Shown: positions 19,241-28,173 of the stretch, piece after piece | How the letters are laid out: every line of letters starts with the position of its first letter | How positions within the stretch are numbered: position 1 is the first letter of the stretch | NCBI RefSeq assembly: GCF_029963765.1 | Contig: NZ_JALBYU010000001.1 | Coordinates: 62,001-126,000 of the forward strand | Direction of reading: 5' to 3' | DNA length: 64,000 nucleotides | Origin: Pseudomonas sp. UYIF39 | GTDB taxonomy: Bacteria > Pseudomonadota > Gammaproteobacteria > Pseudomonadales > Pseudomonadaceae | Notes under the pieces: generated by a model | Databases searched by the model: none | What the model saw: the letters and a program-made list of their open reading frames with translations, nothing else | Told to the model about the DNA's origin: nothing | Program-made: the position numbers and the translations under genes

Positions 19241-20257
19241 ATGAACGGATTTCAACGGTTGCTGGCTGCTACTCTGGCCACTTTCGGTTTGCTGGCTTCA
19301 CCCGTTCCGGTGTTCGCTGCCCAGGCGCCGATCCACTTCGCCGACCTGAACTGGGAAAGCGGCAGCCTGATCACCGATATCCTGCGGATCATCGTCGAGA
19401 AGGGCTACGGGCTGCCGACCGATACCTTGCCGGGGACGACCATCACCCTGGAGACCGCACTGGCCAACAATGACATTCAGGTCATTGGCGAAGAGTGGGC
19501 TGGTCGCAGTCCGGTCTGGGTCAAGGCTGAGGCCGAAGGCAAAGTCGCGAGTCTCGGCGATACGGTCAAGGGTGCTACCGAAGGCTGGTGGGTGCCCGAA
19601 TATGTGATCAAGGGCGACCCGGCGAAAGGCATCAAGCCGCTGGCGCCGGGCCTGCGCAGTGTCAGCGACCTGCCGAAGTACAAGGACGTGTTCAGCGATC
19701 CGGAAACCCCGGGCAAGGGGCGCTTCCTCAATAGCCCGATCGGCTGGACGTCGGAAGTGGTCAACAAACAGAAGCTCAAGGCGTATGGGCTGGACGACAG
19801 CTATGTGAATTTCCGCAGCGGTTCAGGGGCAGCGCTGGATGCGGAGATCAGTTCTTCAATTCGACGCAGCAAACCGGTGTTGTTCTATTACTGGTCGCCT
19901 ACGCCATTGCTCGGCCGCTTCAAACTGGTTCAGCTCGAAGAGCCGCCTTTCGACGCCGACGCCTGGAAAACCCTGACCGACGCCGACAACCCGAACCCGA
20001 AACCGACTCGCTCACTGGCCTCGAAACTGTCCATCGGCGTGTCCACGCCATTCCAGAAACAGTATCCGCAGATTGCCGAGTTCTTCAGCAAGGTCGACTT
20101 GCCGATTGATCCATTGAACAGGGCGCTGGCCGAGATGAGCGAAAAACACACTCCGCCACGGCAGGCGGCGCAGGCGTTCATGAAGGCGCACCCGGACGTG
20201 TGGCAGGCCTGGGTGCCCAAGGATGTGGCCGACAAGGTGACTGCAGAATTGAAGTAA
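19241..20257 (+). CDS. Glycine betaine/choline-type ABC substrate-binding protein
   Basis: A 338-aa exported protein of the OpuAC/ProX family. A signal peptide is clear (MNGFQRLLAATLATFGLLAS, cleavage near VFA-AQ). The mature part opens IHFADLNWESGSLITDILRIIVEKGYG, the usual first strand and helix of this family, and has VIGEEWAGRSPVW and VLFYYWSPTPLLG, whose aromatic residues fit a quaternary-amine site. No permease or ATPase gene lies alongside, so it is an orphan receptor that may serve a transporter encoded elsewhere. The ATG at 19241 follows GAGGTG; the ATG 24 bp upstream has none. Confidence 0.88.
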   Translation: MNGFQRLLAATLATFGLLASPVPVFAAQAPIHFADLNWESGSLITDILRIIVEKGYGLPTDTLPGTTITLETALANNDIQVIGEEWAGRSPVWVKAEAEGKVASLGDTVKGATEGWWVPEYVIKGDPAKGIKPLAPGLRSVSDLPKYKDVFSDPETPGKGRFLNSPIGWTSEVVNKQKLKAYGLDDSYVNFRSGSGAALDAEISSSIRRSKPVLFYYWSPTPLLGRFKLVQLEEPPFDADAWKTLTDADNPNPKPTRSLASKLSIGVSTPFQKQYPQIAEFFSKVDLPIDPLNRALAEMSEKHTPPRQAAQAFMKAHPDVWQAWVPKDVADKVTAELK

Positions 20258-20386
20258 GGGGTGGGCCATGGCGGTGCAAAGTCATCGATCATCACTGATG
20301 GCTACCCGCCATTACTGACGAATACCCTTACAAAATAGTTCAATGAAGTTCATCCTGCTGCGACATTTCACGCTGGAAGTCCGAAC

Positions 20387-20824
20387 ATGAGCCTATTGAT
20401 CGCGCAATGGATGGCTGCCATCTTCCTGTTGATCAGCCTGATCCACCTGTTCTGGGCGGCAGGTGGCAAGTTGGGTAGCGAGGCGGCGGTCCCGCGAATA
20501 TCCGCAGAGGGTGGCGCGGAATCCAGGCTGGCCTTCAAGCCTTCAGGCTTTGCCACGTTGCTGGTGGCGGTCGGGTTGCTGCTGATTGCGATGCTGGTGT
20601 GCTTGCGAGTGGGCCTGTATCTGCCGACGGTGCATCACTGGTCGCTGCAATGGGTGATCAGCGCGATTGCGATGCTGATGTTCGCTAGGGCGATCGGCGA
20701 TTCGCATCTGATGGGGTTCTTCAAGCAGGTGAAGGATTCGAAGTTTGCCCGGCTCGACACCTGGGCTTATTCGCCGTTGTGCGTGGTGCTGGGGGCGGGG
20801 TTGTTGGCCGTCGCCTGGATTTGA
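20387..20824 (+). CDS. DUF3995 family membrane protein
   Basis: A 145-aa inner-membrane protein with four predicted helices: residues about 5-25, 55-77, 85-105 and 125-144. The pattern, with the N-terminal SLIHLFWAAGGKLG and the central GVLYLPTVHH-like loop, matches DUF3995. No biochemical role is known. It converges on mrpG, with 28 bp between the stop codons and no obvious terminator hairpin. Confidence 0.8.
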   Translation: MSLLIAQWMAAIFLLISLIHLFWAAGGKLGSEAAVPRISAEGGAESRLAFKPSGFATLLVAVGLLLIAMLVCLRVGLYLPTVHHWSLQWVISAIAMLMFARAIGDSHLMGFFKQVKDSKFARLDTWAYSPLCVVLGAGLLAVAWI

Positions 20825-20852
20825 TCTGAGGTAATGCAAGATCTTTTAGCGT

Positions 20853-21215
20853 CTAACGCCCGCTCTCCGTGCGCCGACTACTCACCTCAGCCGGCACATC
20901 ATCCCCCGCCATGCGCTTGCGAAACAGCGCCGCCCGCGCCAGCAACAGCGTGGTCACCGGCACCGTCAGCGACAACAGAATCGGAATCAGCCAGGCATGC
21001 AGCACCGGCCCGGACTTGAGTGCCGAAAAATAAATGATCGAGGCCAGTGCCACGCACCAGGCGCCCAAGGTCGACGCCAGCGCCGGCGGGTGCATGCGCT
21101 GGAAGTAATCTTTCATTCGCACCAGACCAATCGCGCCTATCAGCGCAAACAGGCTGCTGAGCACCAGCAGAATCGCCACCGGAATTTCAACCCATAGAGA
21201 CAGTTCAGCGCTCAT
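20853..21215 (-). CDS. mrpG: Monovalent cation/H+ antiporter subunit G
   Basis: A 120-aa membrane protein with three helices (IPVAILLVLSSLFALIGAIGLVRM at the N-terminus), a MrpG/PhaG/MnhG subunit. GLVRMKDYFQRMHPPALASTLG is the family's conserved segment. It is the last gene of the mrp operon and its ATG overlaps the mrpF stop by 4 bp. The polar C-terminal tail (KRMAGDDVPAEVSSRRTESG) is cytoplasmic and not conserved. It is part of the seven-subunit-type complex in the inner membrane. Confidence 0.93.
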   Translation of the reverse strand: MSAELSLWVEIPVAILLVLSSLFALIGAIGLVRMKDYFQRMHPPALASTLGAWCVALASIIYFSALKSGPVLHAWLIPILLSLTVPVTTLLLARAALFRKRMAGDDVPAEVSSRRTESGR

Positions 21216-21490
21216 TCGATCACCTCGCCACGCAGCAGGAATTTCGCCAGGGCAAACGAGCCGACGAAACCGAACAGCGCAATCAGCAGCGCTGCCTCGA
21301 AGTAAGTGTCACTGGCATAACGAATGCCCAGCGCCAGCATCATCAGCATCGCGATGATGTACAGGTAATCCAGCGCCAGAACCCGGTCCTGGGCCGACGG
21401 CCCCTTGAACAGCCGGATCAGCGTCAGAATCATCGCCAGGGAAAAGATGAACAGGCTCAGCAGGATCGCGTTCGACAGCAAGGCGCTCAT
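21212..21490 (-). CDS. mrpF: Monovalent cation/H+ antiporter subunit F
   Basis: A 92-aa protein with three transmembrane helices. LIRLFKGPSAQDRVLALDYLYIIAMLMMLALGIRY is the conserved MrpF core, including the GPSxxDRV motif. It overlaps mrpE upstream and mrpG downstream by 4 bp each, so translation is coupled along the operon. Its length is typical of the family. Confidence 0.93.
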   Translation of the reverse strand: MSALLSNAILLSLFIFSLAMILTLIRLFKGPSAQDRVLALDYLYIIAMLMMLALGIRYASDTYFEAALLIALFGFVGSFALAKFLLRGEVIE

Positions 21491-21975
21491 TCGAAGATCT
21501 CCATCAAGGGGCGCTCGTAGGTCGCCTTGAAGTGCTGGATGAACAGCGCGTCGTCATCCAGATCGAAGACGTGCAGCAACAGGATGCTGCGGTCCAGTGC
21601 CAGTTCCGACCACACGGTGCCGGGAATCACCGTGCAGATCATCGACAATGCGGCCAGGCCATTGGCGTCACGCAAGTCGAGCGGCACCTTGATGAAGCGC
21701 GAACGCGGTGGACGGCGACCGGCGTTGAGCACGCCCCAGGCCACGGAGAAGTTGGACACCACCACATCGCGACCGACAAGAAAGAACAAACCCACAATCA
21801 CACCCGGCCGACGAATGCGGATCGGCAGTGGCCGCAGCCTGCGCATCATCAACGGCGCGCAAAACCCCAGCACCGCGCCCAGCAGCAGATTGCCGGGACT
21901 CATCGACAGGTTCAGCACCAGCCACAACAACCACAGTGCCAGCGACAACCAGGGAGCAGGAAACAGTCGCTTCAT
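21487..21975 (-). CDS. mrpE: Monovalent cation/H+ antiporter subunit E
   Basis: A 162-aa MrpE/PhaE subunit with two N-terminal helices (WLSLALWLLWLVLNLSMSPGNLLLGAVLG) and a conserved soluble half containing FIKVPLDLRDANGLAALSMICTVIPGTVWSEL. This domain is needed for assembly of Mrp complexes in other species. It is flanked by 4-bp overlaps with mrpD and mrpF. Confidence 0.93.
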   Translation of the reverse strand: MKRLFPAPWLSLALWLLWLVLNLSMSPGNLLLGAVLGFCAPLMMRRLRPLPIRIRRPGVIVGLFFLVGRDVVVSNFSVAWGVLNAGRRPPRSRFIKVPLDLRDANGLAALSMICTVIPGTVWSELALDRSILLLHVFDLDDDALFIQHFKATYERPLMEIFE

Positions 21976-23654
21976 GGTTTGGCCTCCGCGATCGCAGCTT
22001 TGGCTTCCGGGCTCGGAACCGCACGGGTGCCGAGTACCGCCATCACGTATTGCTGCGGGTTGTTCAAAGCTTGGGCGGCCGCCTGGGTGTAGCGCAGCAG
22101 CGGTTCAGCCTTGAAGGTCAGCGTAATGCTCAAGCCCAGCAGCGCAATGATTGGCACGCATTCGAAACGTCGCAGCAACGGCGACGGCCGCTCCTCGGGT
22201 GTCCAGAACCGCTGGATGCCCAAACGCGAGAATGCGATCAACGACGCCAGCCCGGACAGGATCAGCAACGCCAGCAAGCCCCACGCGGCATTGGAAACCG
22301 GCAAATCGCTGCCATTGCCCAGGCCCAACGGATTGAGCAGGGCGCTGAGCAAGCCGAATTTGCCAATGAATCCCGAGAGCGGCGGCATGCCGATGATCAG
22401 CAGGGAGCAGGCAATGAAGCTCAACCCGAGGAACGCCTTGGTCCAGGGAATCACCTGGCCGACCACGGCTTTCTGTTCGTCATCGAGGTTGATGCCTTTG
22501 GGCGGCTGCAAGGATTCCATCGGTCGCGGCAGATCGCCGTCATCGAACAACGGCATTTCATTGGCCGAGCGCGAGCGCTCGATCAACTCGGCCAACAGGA
22601 ACAACGCGCTCAACGCCAGGGTCGAGCTGACCAGATAGAACAGGGCCGCGCCGATCAGGTTGGGCTGGGCGAAACCGATGGCCGACAGCAGAATCCCGGC
22701 CGACACCAGAATGCTCAGGCTGGCCAGGCGCTCCAGTCGTTGTGCGGCCAGGATCGCCACCGCAGCGCAGACGATGGTCGCCATACCGCCGTAGATCAGC
22801 CAGTCGCCGCCAAAATACGCCGAGGCACCGGCCTGACCGGAGAACAGCAGGGTCCACAAACGCAACAAGGTATAGACGCCGACCTTGGTCATGATCGCGA
22901 ACATCGCCGCCACCGGCGCGCTCGCTGCGGAATAGGCCGGCACCAGCCAGAAGTTCAGCGGCCACATCCCGGCCTTGGCCAGGAACGCCACGGCCAGAAT
23001 CCCCGCGCCGGCATGCAGCAGGCCACGATCGGCTTCCGGCACCAGCGGAATTTTCAGCGCCAGGTCGGCCATGTTCAGGGTGCCGGTGACACCGTAGATC
23101 AGCGCCGCGCCGATCAAAAACAGTGACGAGGCCAGCAGGTTGATCGAGATGTAATGCAGCCCCGACGACACCCGCGCCCGACCCGAACCGTGGAGCATCA
23201 GGCCGTAGGAGGCCGCGAGCAGCACTTCAAAAAACACAAACAGGTTGAACAGGTCCGCCGTCAGGAACGCACCGTACAGGCCCATCATTTGAATCTGGAA
23301 CAGCGCGTGGAAGCTCGAACCGGCGCCGTCCCAGCGGGCCATGGCGAACAGCAGGGCGCTGACGCCGATGATCCCGGTCAGCACCAGCATCAGCGCCGAC
23401 AGTCGATCGACCACCAGCACGAGACCGAACGGCACCTGCCAGTTGCCTGGCAAGTACACGCCGATGGAGCCGGGGACGCCCGTCTCCTGAGTCCATTGCA
23501 GTAACAGTACGGCAATGCCCAACCCCACCAGGCTGGAAAACAGGTTGATCTTGGCCTTCAGTGGACGGTGTTTTTCCCCCAGCATCAGCATGACGGCGGC
23601 GGTCAGCAGCGGCAGCAGAATCGGTGCAGCGATCAGGTGCGGCATCAGATTCAT
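21972..23654 (-). CDS. mrpD: Monovalent cation/H+ antiporter subunit D
   Basis: A 560-aa polytopic protein homologous to NADH-quinone oxidoreductase proton-channel subunits, with about 14 helices. The segment GAFLTADLFNLFVFFEVLLAASYGLM contains the conserved membrane Glu, and GILAVAFLAKAGMWPLNFWLVPAYSAASAPVAAMFAIMTKVGVY contains the conserved Lys residues of the ion path. A longer polar loop around residues 360-400 (RSANEMPLFDDGDLPRPMES) faces one side of the membrane. It overlaps mrpC and mrpE by 4 bp. Confidence 0.94.
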   Translation of the reverse strand: MNLMPHLIAAPILLPLLTAAVMLMLGEKHRPLKAKINLFSSLVGLGIAVLLLQWTQETGVPGSIGVYLPGNWQVPFGLVLVVDRLSALMLVLTGIIGVSALLFAMARWDGAGSSFHALFQIQMMGLYGAFLTADLFNLFVFFEVLLAASYGLMLHGSGRARVSSGLHYISINLLASSLFLIGAALIYGVTGTLNMADLALKIPLVPEADRGLLHAGAGILAVAFLAKAGMWPLNFWLVPAYSAASAPVAAMFAIMTKVGVYTLLRLWTLLFSGQAGASAYFGGDWLIYGGMATIVCAAVAILAAQRLERLASLSILVSAGILLSAIGFAQPNLIGAALFYLVSSTLALSALFLLAELIERSRSANEMPLFDDGDLPRPMESLQPPKGINLDDEQKAVVGQVIPWTKAFLGLSFIACSLLIIGMPPLSGFIGKFGLLSALLNPLGLGNGSDLPVSNAAWGLLALLILSGLASLIAFSRLGIQRFWTPEERPSPLLRRFECVPIIALLGLSITLTFKAEPLLRYTQAAAQALNNPQQYVMAVLGTRAVPSPEAKAAIAEAKP

Positions 23655-23995
23655 TCTTTAGGCTCCCGGCCATCCACATGGTCGGTACCGGTCAGGCCCC
23701 GGGAAGCCAGCAGCACCACCAGAAACAACGCGGTCATGGCGAAGCTGATCACGATGGCGGTCAGCACCAGCGCTTGCGGCAGCGGGTCGGTGTAGTGCAG
23801 CAGGTCCTGCGGCACGCCGTCCTTGATGATCGGCTCCTTGCCGATAAACAGGCTGCCCATGCTGAAGATGAACAGATTGACGCCGTAGGACAGCAGGCAC
23901 AGGCCCATCACCACCTGAAACGTCCGTGGCCGCAGGATCAGCCAGACCCCGGACGCGGCCAGCACGCCGATGGCGATTGCGATGACTTCTTCCAT
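23651..23995 (-). CDS. mrpC: Monovalent cation/H+ antiporter subunit C
   Basis: A 114-aa, three-helix protein homologous to NuoK. The segment FQVVMGLCLLSYGVNLFIFSMGSL is the family's central helix pair, and YTDPLPQALVLTAIVISFAMTAL is the conserved C-terminal helix. The ATG at 23995 was chosen because it overlaps the mrpA stop by one base (TGATG) and gives the normal MrpC length; the same frame stays open for about 100 codons upstream, but only as a shadow of mrpA. Confidence 0.94.
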   Translation of the reverse strand: MEEVIAIAIGVLAASGVWLILRPRTFQVVMGLCLLSYGVNLFIFSMGSLFIGKEPIIKDGVPQDLLHYTDPLPQALVLTAIVISFAMTALFLVVLLASRGLTGTDHVDGREPKE

Positions 23996-26913
23996 CAGAC
24001 GGTTCCTTGCGTGGCGACGGATCTGGGCAGGGCAGCGGTCTTGTGACCCCGTACCGATTGGTGGGCGAGCGCGGTGAGGATCAACAGGGTCGAACCGACC
24101 ACCACGGCGTACACGCCAATGTCGAAAAACAGCGCACTGGCGATGTGAATGTCGCCGAACACCGGCAGTTCGAAATGCCAGGTGTGGGTGGTCAGGAACG
24201 GATAACCGACCGCCATCGCCCCGAGCCCGGTGACCGTGGCAAACAGCAGGCCGGTGCCCATCCAGCGCAGCGGTCGCAGGCTCATTTGAGCCTCGACCCA
24301 CTGCGTGCCGGCGACCATGTATTGCAGGATGAACGCTACGGACATCACCAGACCTGCGACAAAACCGCCGCCCGGTTGATTGTGGCCACGCATGAACAGG
24401 TAGACCGACACGATAAATGCGATCGGTAGCAGCAGGCGCACCAGCACCGCCGGCACCATCATGAAGCCGAGCGCGGTGTCGCTGGCGTGGCGCGGGTTGA
24501 CCAGGTCAGTGACCACGTCCGGTGCCAGCAGACGCTGCTGGGCCGGCAACTGCAGGCTTTCTTTCGGAGGTCGGAAGCGTCGGAGCAGGGCGAACACGGT
24601 CAATGCCACCGCCACCAGAACGGTAATTTCACCGAGGGTGTCGAAGCCGCGGAAGTCCACCAGCATCACGTTGACTACGTTGCTGCCGCCGCCCTCGGGC
24701 AGGGCACGGCTGAGGTAGAACGAAGAAATGTCGTTCGGGGTCTGGCGCGTCAGCATTGCGTAGGCCAGCAACGCCATGCCGCCACCGACCACGGTCGACA
24801 GCAGCAAGTCGCGGATACGGCGGATGCGCGCCTTGCGCAGGCTGCTCGGCAGCGGCGACACCTCTTCGATCCGTCGAGGTAGCCAGCGCAGACCGAGGAG
24901 GATCAACACTGTAGTCACCACTTCCACGGCCAATTGCGTCAGCGCCAGGTCCGGTGCCGAGAACCAGACGAAGGTGATGCAGGTCATCAGGCCGCAGACG
25001 CTGACCATGGTCAGGGCCGCGAGCCGGTGGTACTTGGCCTGCCACGCCGCGCCGAGGGCACAGGCAATCGCCAGCAGCCAGAGGGTCACGAACACAATCG
25101 AACCCGGAATCTTCGGTCGGTCGCCCCAGCTCAGGCTGCTGTGGAGCATCGGGATCAACCCGGCCAACACGGCCGCGAGCACCACCAGGAACAATTGGGT
25201 TTGCAGGCGCTTGGTGCTAATTCGCCGCTCGAAACGACGGGCCAGGCGCATCATGATCACCAGGCTGCGTTCGAACAGGCGCTTGCCGTTGAACCGGCCG
25301 ATGATCGGCGGGTACTTGAAACGCCCGTGTTTGAGCTGATTGCGCAACAGCAGATAAAGCACGATGCCGCAGGACATGGCGATCAGGCTCATGATCATCG
25401 GCGCGTTCCAGCCGTGCCAGATCGCCAGGCTGTATTCAGGCAAGGTGCCGCCGACCACTGGCAGGGCAGCAGCGGCCAGCAACGGGCCAACCACCTGCGC
25501 CGGGAAAATCCCCACGACCAGGCAGGCGAATACCAAAAACTCCACCGGCGCGCGCATCCAGCGTGGCGGCTCGTGCGGGGTGTGCGGCAGGTCGGTGGCG
25601 GTCGGGCCGAAGAACACGTCGACGGTAAAGCGCAGCGAGTAGGCGACGCTGAAGGTACCCGCGACCGTCGCGACGATGGGCAGCGTCATCTCGATCCAGG
25701 CCGTGGCATTGATGAACACGGTTTCGGCGAAGAACATCTCTTTGGAAAGGAAGCCGTTGAGCAGCGGCACACCGGCCATGGAAGCGCTGGCGACCATGGC
25801 CAGGGTGGCGGTGAACGGGATCAGCTTGATCAGGCCGCTGAGCTTGCGGATGTCGCGGGTGCCGCTTTCGTGGTCGATGATCCCGGCGGCCATGAACAGC
25901 GAAGCCTTGAACGTGGCGTGGTTGAGAATGTGAAACACCGCGGCCACAGCGGCCAGCGGACTGTTCAGGCCCAGCAGCAGGGTGATCAGGCCGAGGTGGC
26001 TGATGGTCGAGTAGGCCAGCAGTCCCTTGAGGTCGTTCTGGAACATCGCGCAGTACGCGCCGAGCAACAGGGTGCAGGCACCGGCGCCGCTGACGATGTA
26101 GAACCATTCTTCACTGCCGGACAGCGACGGCCAAAGCCGTGCAAGGAGAAACACCCCGGCCTTGACCATGGTCGCCGAGTGCAGATAGGCCGAAACCGGT
26201 GTTGGCGCCGCCATCGCGTGGGGCAGCCAGAAGTGGAAGGGGAATTGCGCGCTTTTGCTCAGGGCGCCGATCAGGATCAGAGGAAGCAGAATAGGGTAGA
26301 GAGCGTGTGCGCGAATCAGATCGCCAGCGGCCAGGACCTTGTCCAGGTCATAGCTGCCGACCACATGGCCGAGCAGCATGACCCCCGCCAGCAGACACAA
26401 ACCGCCTGCGCCGGTGACCATCAGCGCCATATAAGCACCACGTCGCGCATCGGCGCGGTGGTGCCAGTAGCCGATCAACAGGAAGGAAAAGAGGCTGGTC
26501 AGCTCCCAGAAAAACACGATCTGGATCAGGTTGCCGGAGATCACCAGCCCGAGCATGGCGCCCATGAACGCCAGGAAAAACGCGAAGAACCGCGGCACCG
26601 GATCGTCCGGCGACATGTAATAGCGGGCGTACAACGAAACCAGCGTGCCGATGCCCAGCACCAGCATCGAGAACAGCCACGCGAACCCGTCCATGCGCAG
26701 GACGAAGTTCAGGCCCAGGCTGGGCAACCAGAAAAATTCTTCGCGGATCACGCCGCCATCGGCGATTTGCGGGTACAGCAGGGCGACCTGAACGGTGCCT
26801 ATCAAGGCAACCAGACCCGCCAACAAAGATTCGGTATTACGCGCGTTGTGCGGCAGCAAGGCTGCCAGACAGCTGCCGATAAAAGGCAGAAGCAGTAGAA
26901 CTATCAGGGACAT
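23995..26913 (-). CDS. mrpA: Monovalent cation/H+ antiporter subunit A (fused A/B)
   Basis: A 972-aa polytopic protein with about 20 or more helices. The first part resembles NuoL: FFWELTSLFSFLLIGYWHHRADARRGAYMAL with its conserved Glu, and SAQFPFHFWLPHAMAAPTPVSAYLHSATMVKAGVFLLARL with conserved Lys and His. The C-terminal part (from about residue 790, ALGFMMVPAVLVRLLLPIAF and YLFMRGHNQPGGGFVAGLVMS) corresponds to subunit B, so A and B are fused as in the Pha systems of Gram-negative bacteria. The complex exchanges Na+ or K+ for protons and supports salt and alkali tolerance. It is the first gene of the operon. Confidence 0.94.
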   Translation of the reverse strand: MSLIVLLLLPFIGSCLAALLPHNARNTESLLAGLVALIGTVQVALLYPQIADGGVIREEFFWLPSLGLNFVLRMDGFAWLFSMLVLGIGTLVSLYARYYMSPDDPVPRFFAFFLAFMGAMLGLVISGNLIQIVFFWELTSLFSFLLIGYWHHRADARRGAYMALMVTGAGGLCLLAGVMLLGHVVGSYDLDKVLAAGDLIRAHALYPILLPLILIGALSKSAQFPFHFWLPHAMAAPTPVSAYLHSATMVKAGVFLLARLWPSLSGSEEWFYIVSGAGACTLLLGAYCAMFQNDLKGLLAYSTISHLGLITLLLGLNSPLAAVAAVFHILNHATFKASLFMAAGIIDHESGTRDIRKLSGLIKLIPFTATLAMVASASMAGVPLLNGFLSKEMFFAETVFINATAWIEMTLPIVATVAGTFSVAYSLRFTVDVFFGPTATDLPHTPHEPPRWMRAPVEFLVFACLVVGIFPAQVVGPLLAAAALPVVGGTLPEYSLAIWHGWNAPMIMSLIAMSCGIVLYLLLRNQLKHGRFKYPPIIGRFNGKRLFERSLVIMMRLARRFERRISTKRLQTQLFLVVLAAVLAGLIPMLHSSLSWGDRPKIPGSIVFVTLWLLAIACALGAAWQAKYHRLAALTMVSVCGLMTCITFVWFSAPDLALTQLAVEVVTTVLILLGLRWLPRRIEEVSPLPSSLRKARIRRIRDLLLSTVVGGGMALLAYAMLTRQTPNDISSFYLSRALPEGGGSNVVNVMLVDFRGFDTLGEITVLVAVALTVFALLRRFRPPKESLQLPAQQRLLAPDVVTDLVNPRHASDTALGFMMVPAVLVRLLLPIAFIVSVYLFMRGHNQPGGGFVAGLVMSVAFILQYMVAGTQWVEAQMSLRPLRWMGTGLLFATVTGLGAMAVGYPFLTTHTWHFELPVFGDIHIASALFFDIGVYAVVVGSTLLILTALAHQSVRGHKTAALPRSVATQGTV

Positions 26914-27058
26914 AGGCTTCTAATCTGCGGAAGTTTGTGAAGCATCATACGTGCCAGCTCTCGGATCACCAAACGCCAAGCTGTCGCAGAATCCTACAAG
27001 GTAGACGGAAAAAACCTGATTCACATTGTTTCGAAGAACTGTGTTTGACCGGTCTGAC

Positions 27059-27119
27059 GCCATCGCGAGCAAGCTCGCTCCCACAAGGTCCAGTGTGGGA
27101 GCGAGCTTGCTCGCGATAG
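27059..27119. repeat. REP palindrome upstream of mrpA
   Basis: Two inverted REP cores pair perfectly over 24 bp (27062-27085 with 27094-27117) around an 8-bp loop, in the opposite order to the doublets in the iol operon (the core ends face outward as ATCGCGAGC...GCTCGCGAT). It lies between mrpA and the EamA gene. Confidence 0.9.
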
Positions 27120-27149
27120 CTATTTATCAAGCGCCGAAAATTTCACGGC

Positions 27150-28085
27150 TTAACCTTGAATTTCCCGCTCCAACTCTTCCTCAGTCGCAGCAGCCTTACC
27201 CTTGGTCTTCAACTCACTGACAATCACCGCCGCCACAATCAACCCCGCGCCCACCAACGCAATCGCCGGCAACCGCTCCCCCGCGATCCGCCCGACAATC
27301 CCGGCCCACACCGGCTCACCGGCATAAATCAGCGTTGCCCGGGTCGGCGAAACACTCTTCTGCGCCCAGTTCATCGCCACTTGAATCGCCGCACTGGCCG
27401 CGCCCAAGCCCAACGCGCTGCATAACAGCAGCCAGGAGAAGTCCGGAATTCTTTCCTGAGTCGGCACCACCATCAAAAACGCCAGCACCGAGGTGACCGC
27501 CAATTGCACCACCGTCACTCGTCGCACATCGACCTGGCCGGCATACGTGCTGATCAGAATGATCTCCGCCGCAATCGCCACAGCGCTGATCAACGTGGCG
27601 ATTTCACCCGGGCTGAAATTGAACGAAGCGCCGGCCGGACCCGACAGCAACATCAACCCGGTAAACGCCAACATGATCCCGATGCTCGGCATCAACCCCG
27701 GACGCCGCCCCAGTACCAGCCATTGCAGCAACGGCACGAAGGGCACGTACAACGCGGTAATAAACGCCGACTGACTGCTGGGAATACTCTGCAAACCCAC
27801 GGTCTGCAAGCCATAACCAAGCATGATCGCCACACCGATAAAGGCCCCGGCCTTGAGTTCGAACAGCGTCAGCTCCCGCAGATGACGCCAGGAAAACAGC
27901 GCAACAATGATCGCCGCCGCGGCAAAGCGCAGACCGACGAAAAACATCGGCCCGCTGACGGTCATCGCATGTTGCACCAGCAAGAAGGTGCCGCCCCAGA
28001 CCATGGTGATCAGCACCAGCACGCACTCGGCCTTGCTGAACCGCGAGAAACGGGAGGAAGTGTGAGGGGTATTCACCGACGTCAT
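27150..28085 (-). CDS. EamA/DMT family transporter
   Basis: A 311-aa inner-membrane protein with ten predicted helices in two EamA repeats. VLVLITMVWGGTFLLVQHAM opens repeat one, and LLLCSALGLGAASAAIQVAMNWAQKSVSPTRATLIYAGEPVWAGIVG is the signature of repeat two. Such proteins usually export amino acids or other small metabolites; the substrate is not deducible. The ATG at 28085 was preferred because the 52 residues upstream in the same frame run antisense to the divergent regulator gene. The regulator of the cupin-XRE type next door probably controls it. Confidence 0.87.
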   Translation of the reverse strand: MTSVNTPHTSSRFSRFSKAECVLVLITMVWGGTFLLVQHAMTVSGPMFFVGLRFAAAAIIVALFSWRHLRELTLFELKAGAFIGVAIMLGYGLQTVGLQSIPSSQSAFITALYVPFVPLLQWLVLGRRPGLMPSIGIMLAFTGLMLLSGPAGASFNFSPGEIATLISAVAIAAEIILISTYAGQVDVRRVTVVQLAVTSVLAFLMVVPTQERIPDFSWLLLCSALGLGAASAAIQVAMNWAQKSVSPTRATLIYAGEPVWAGIVGRIAGERLPAIALVGAGLIVAAVIVSELKTKGKAAATEEELEREIQG

Positions 28086-28132
28086 GACCTTGCGCGCTAC
28101 CTGAGGGGGACGCACAATGCGCCGAATGTTGC

Positions 28133-28173
28133 GCAGTATACTGCCCAACCCCATCAAGTGAGCAATATAGTGC
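28133..28173. promoter_or_regulatory. Paired palindromes in the EamA/XRE divergent promoter
   Basis: GCAGTATACTGC (28133-28144) and GCAATATAGTGC (28162-28173) match at 10 of 12 positions, and their centres are 29 bp apart, in the 84-bp gap between the divergent genes. They look like two binding sites for the adjacent helix-turn-helix protein. The second overlaps that gene's GTG start. Confidence 0.55.

Noticed and set aside
24934..26898. A 654-codon open frame on the + strand opposite mrpA
   Set aside because: Its composition is the Gln/Arg/His-rich shadow expected opposite a high-GC membrane protein gene, and the mrpA frame is well conserved in sequence and overlap structure.
27504..28169. 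Long N-terminal extension of the XRE-cupin regulator
   Set aside because: The extension lies entirely over the EamA gene on the other strand and is Gln/His/Arg-rich, typical of shadow sequence; the GTG at 28170 starts the helix-turn-helix domain.
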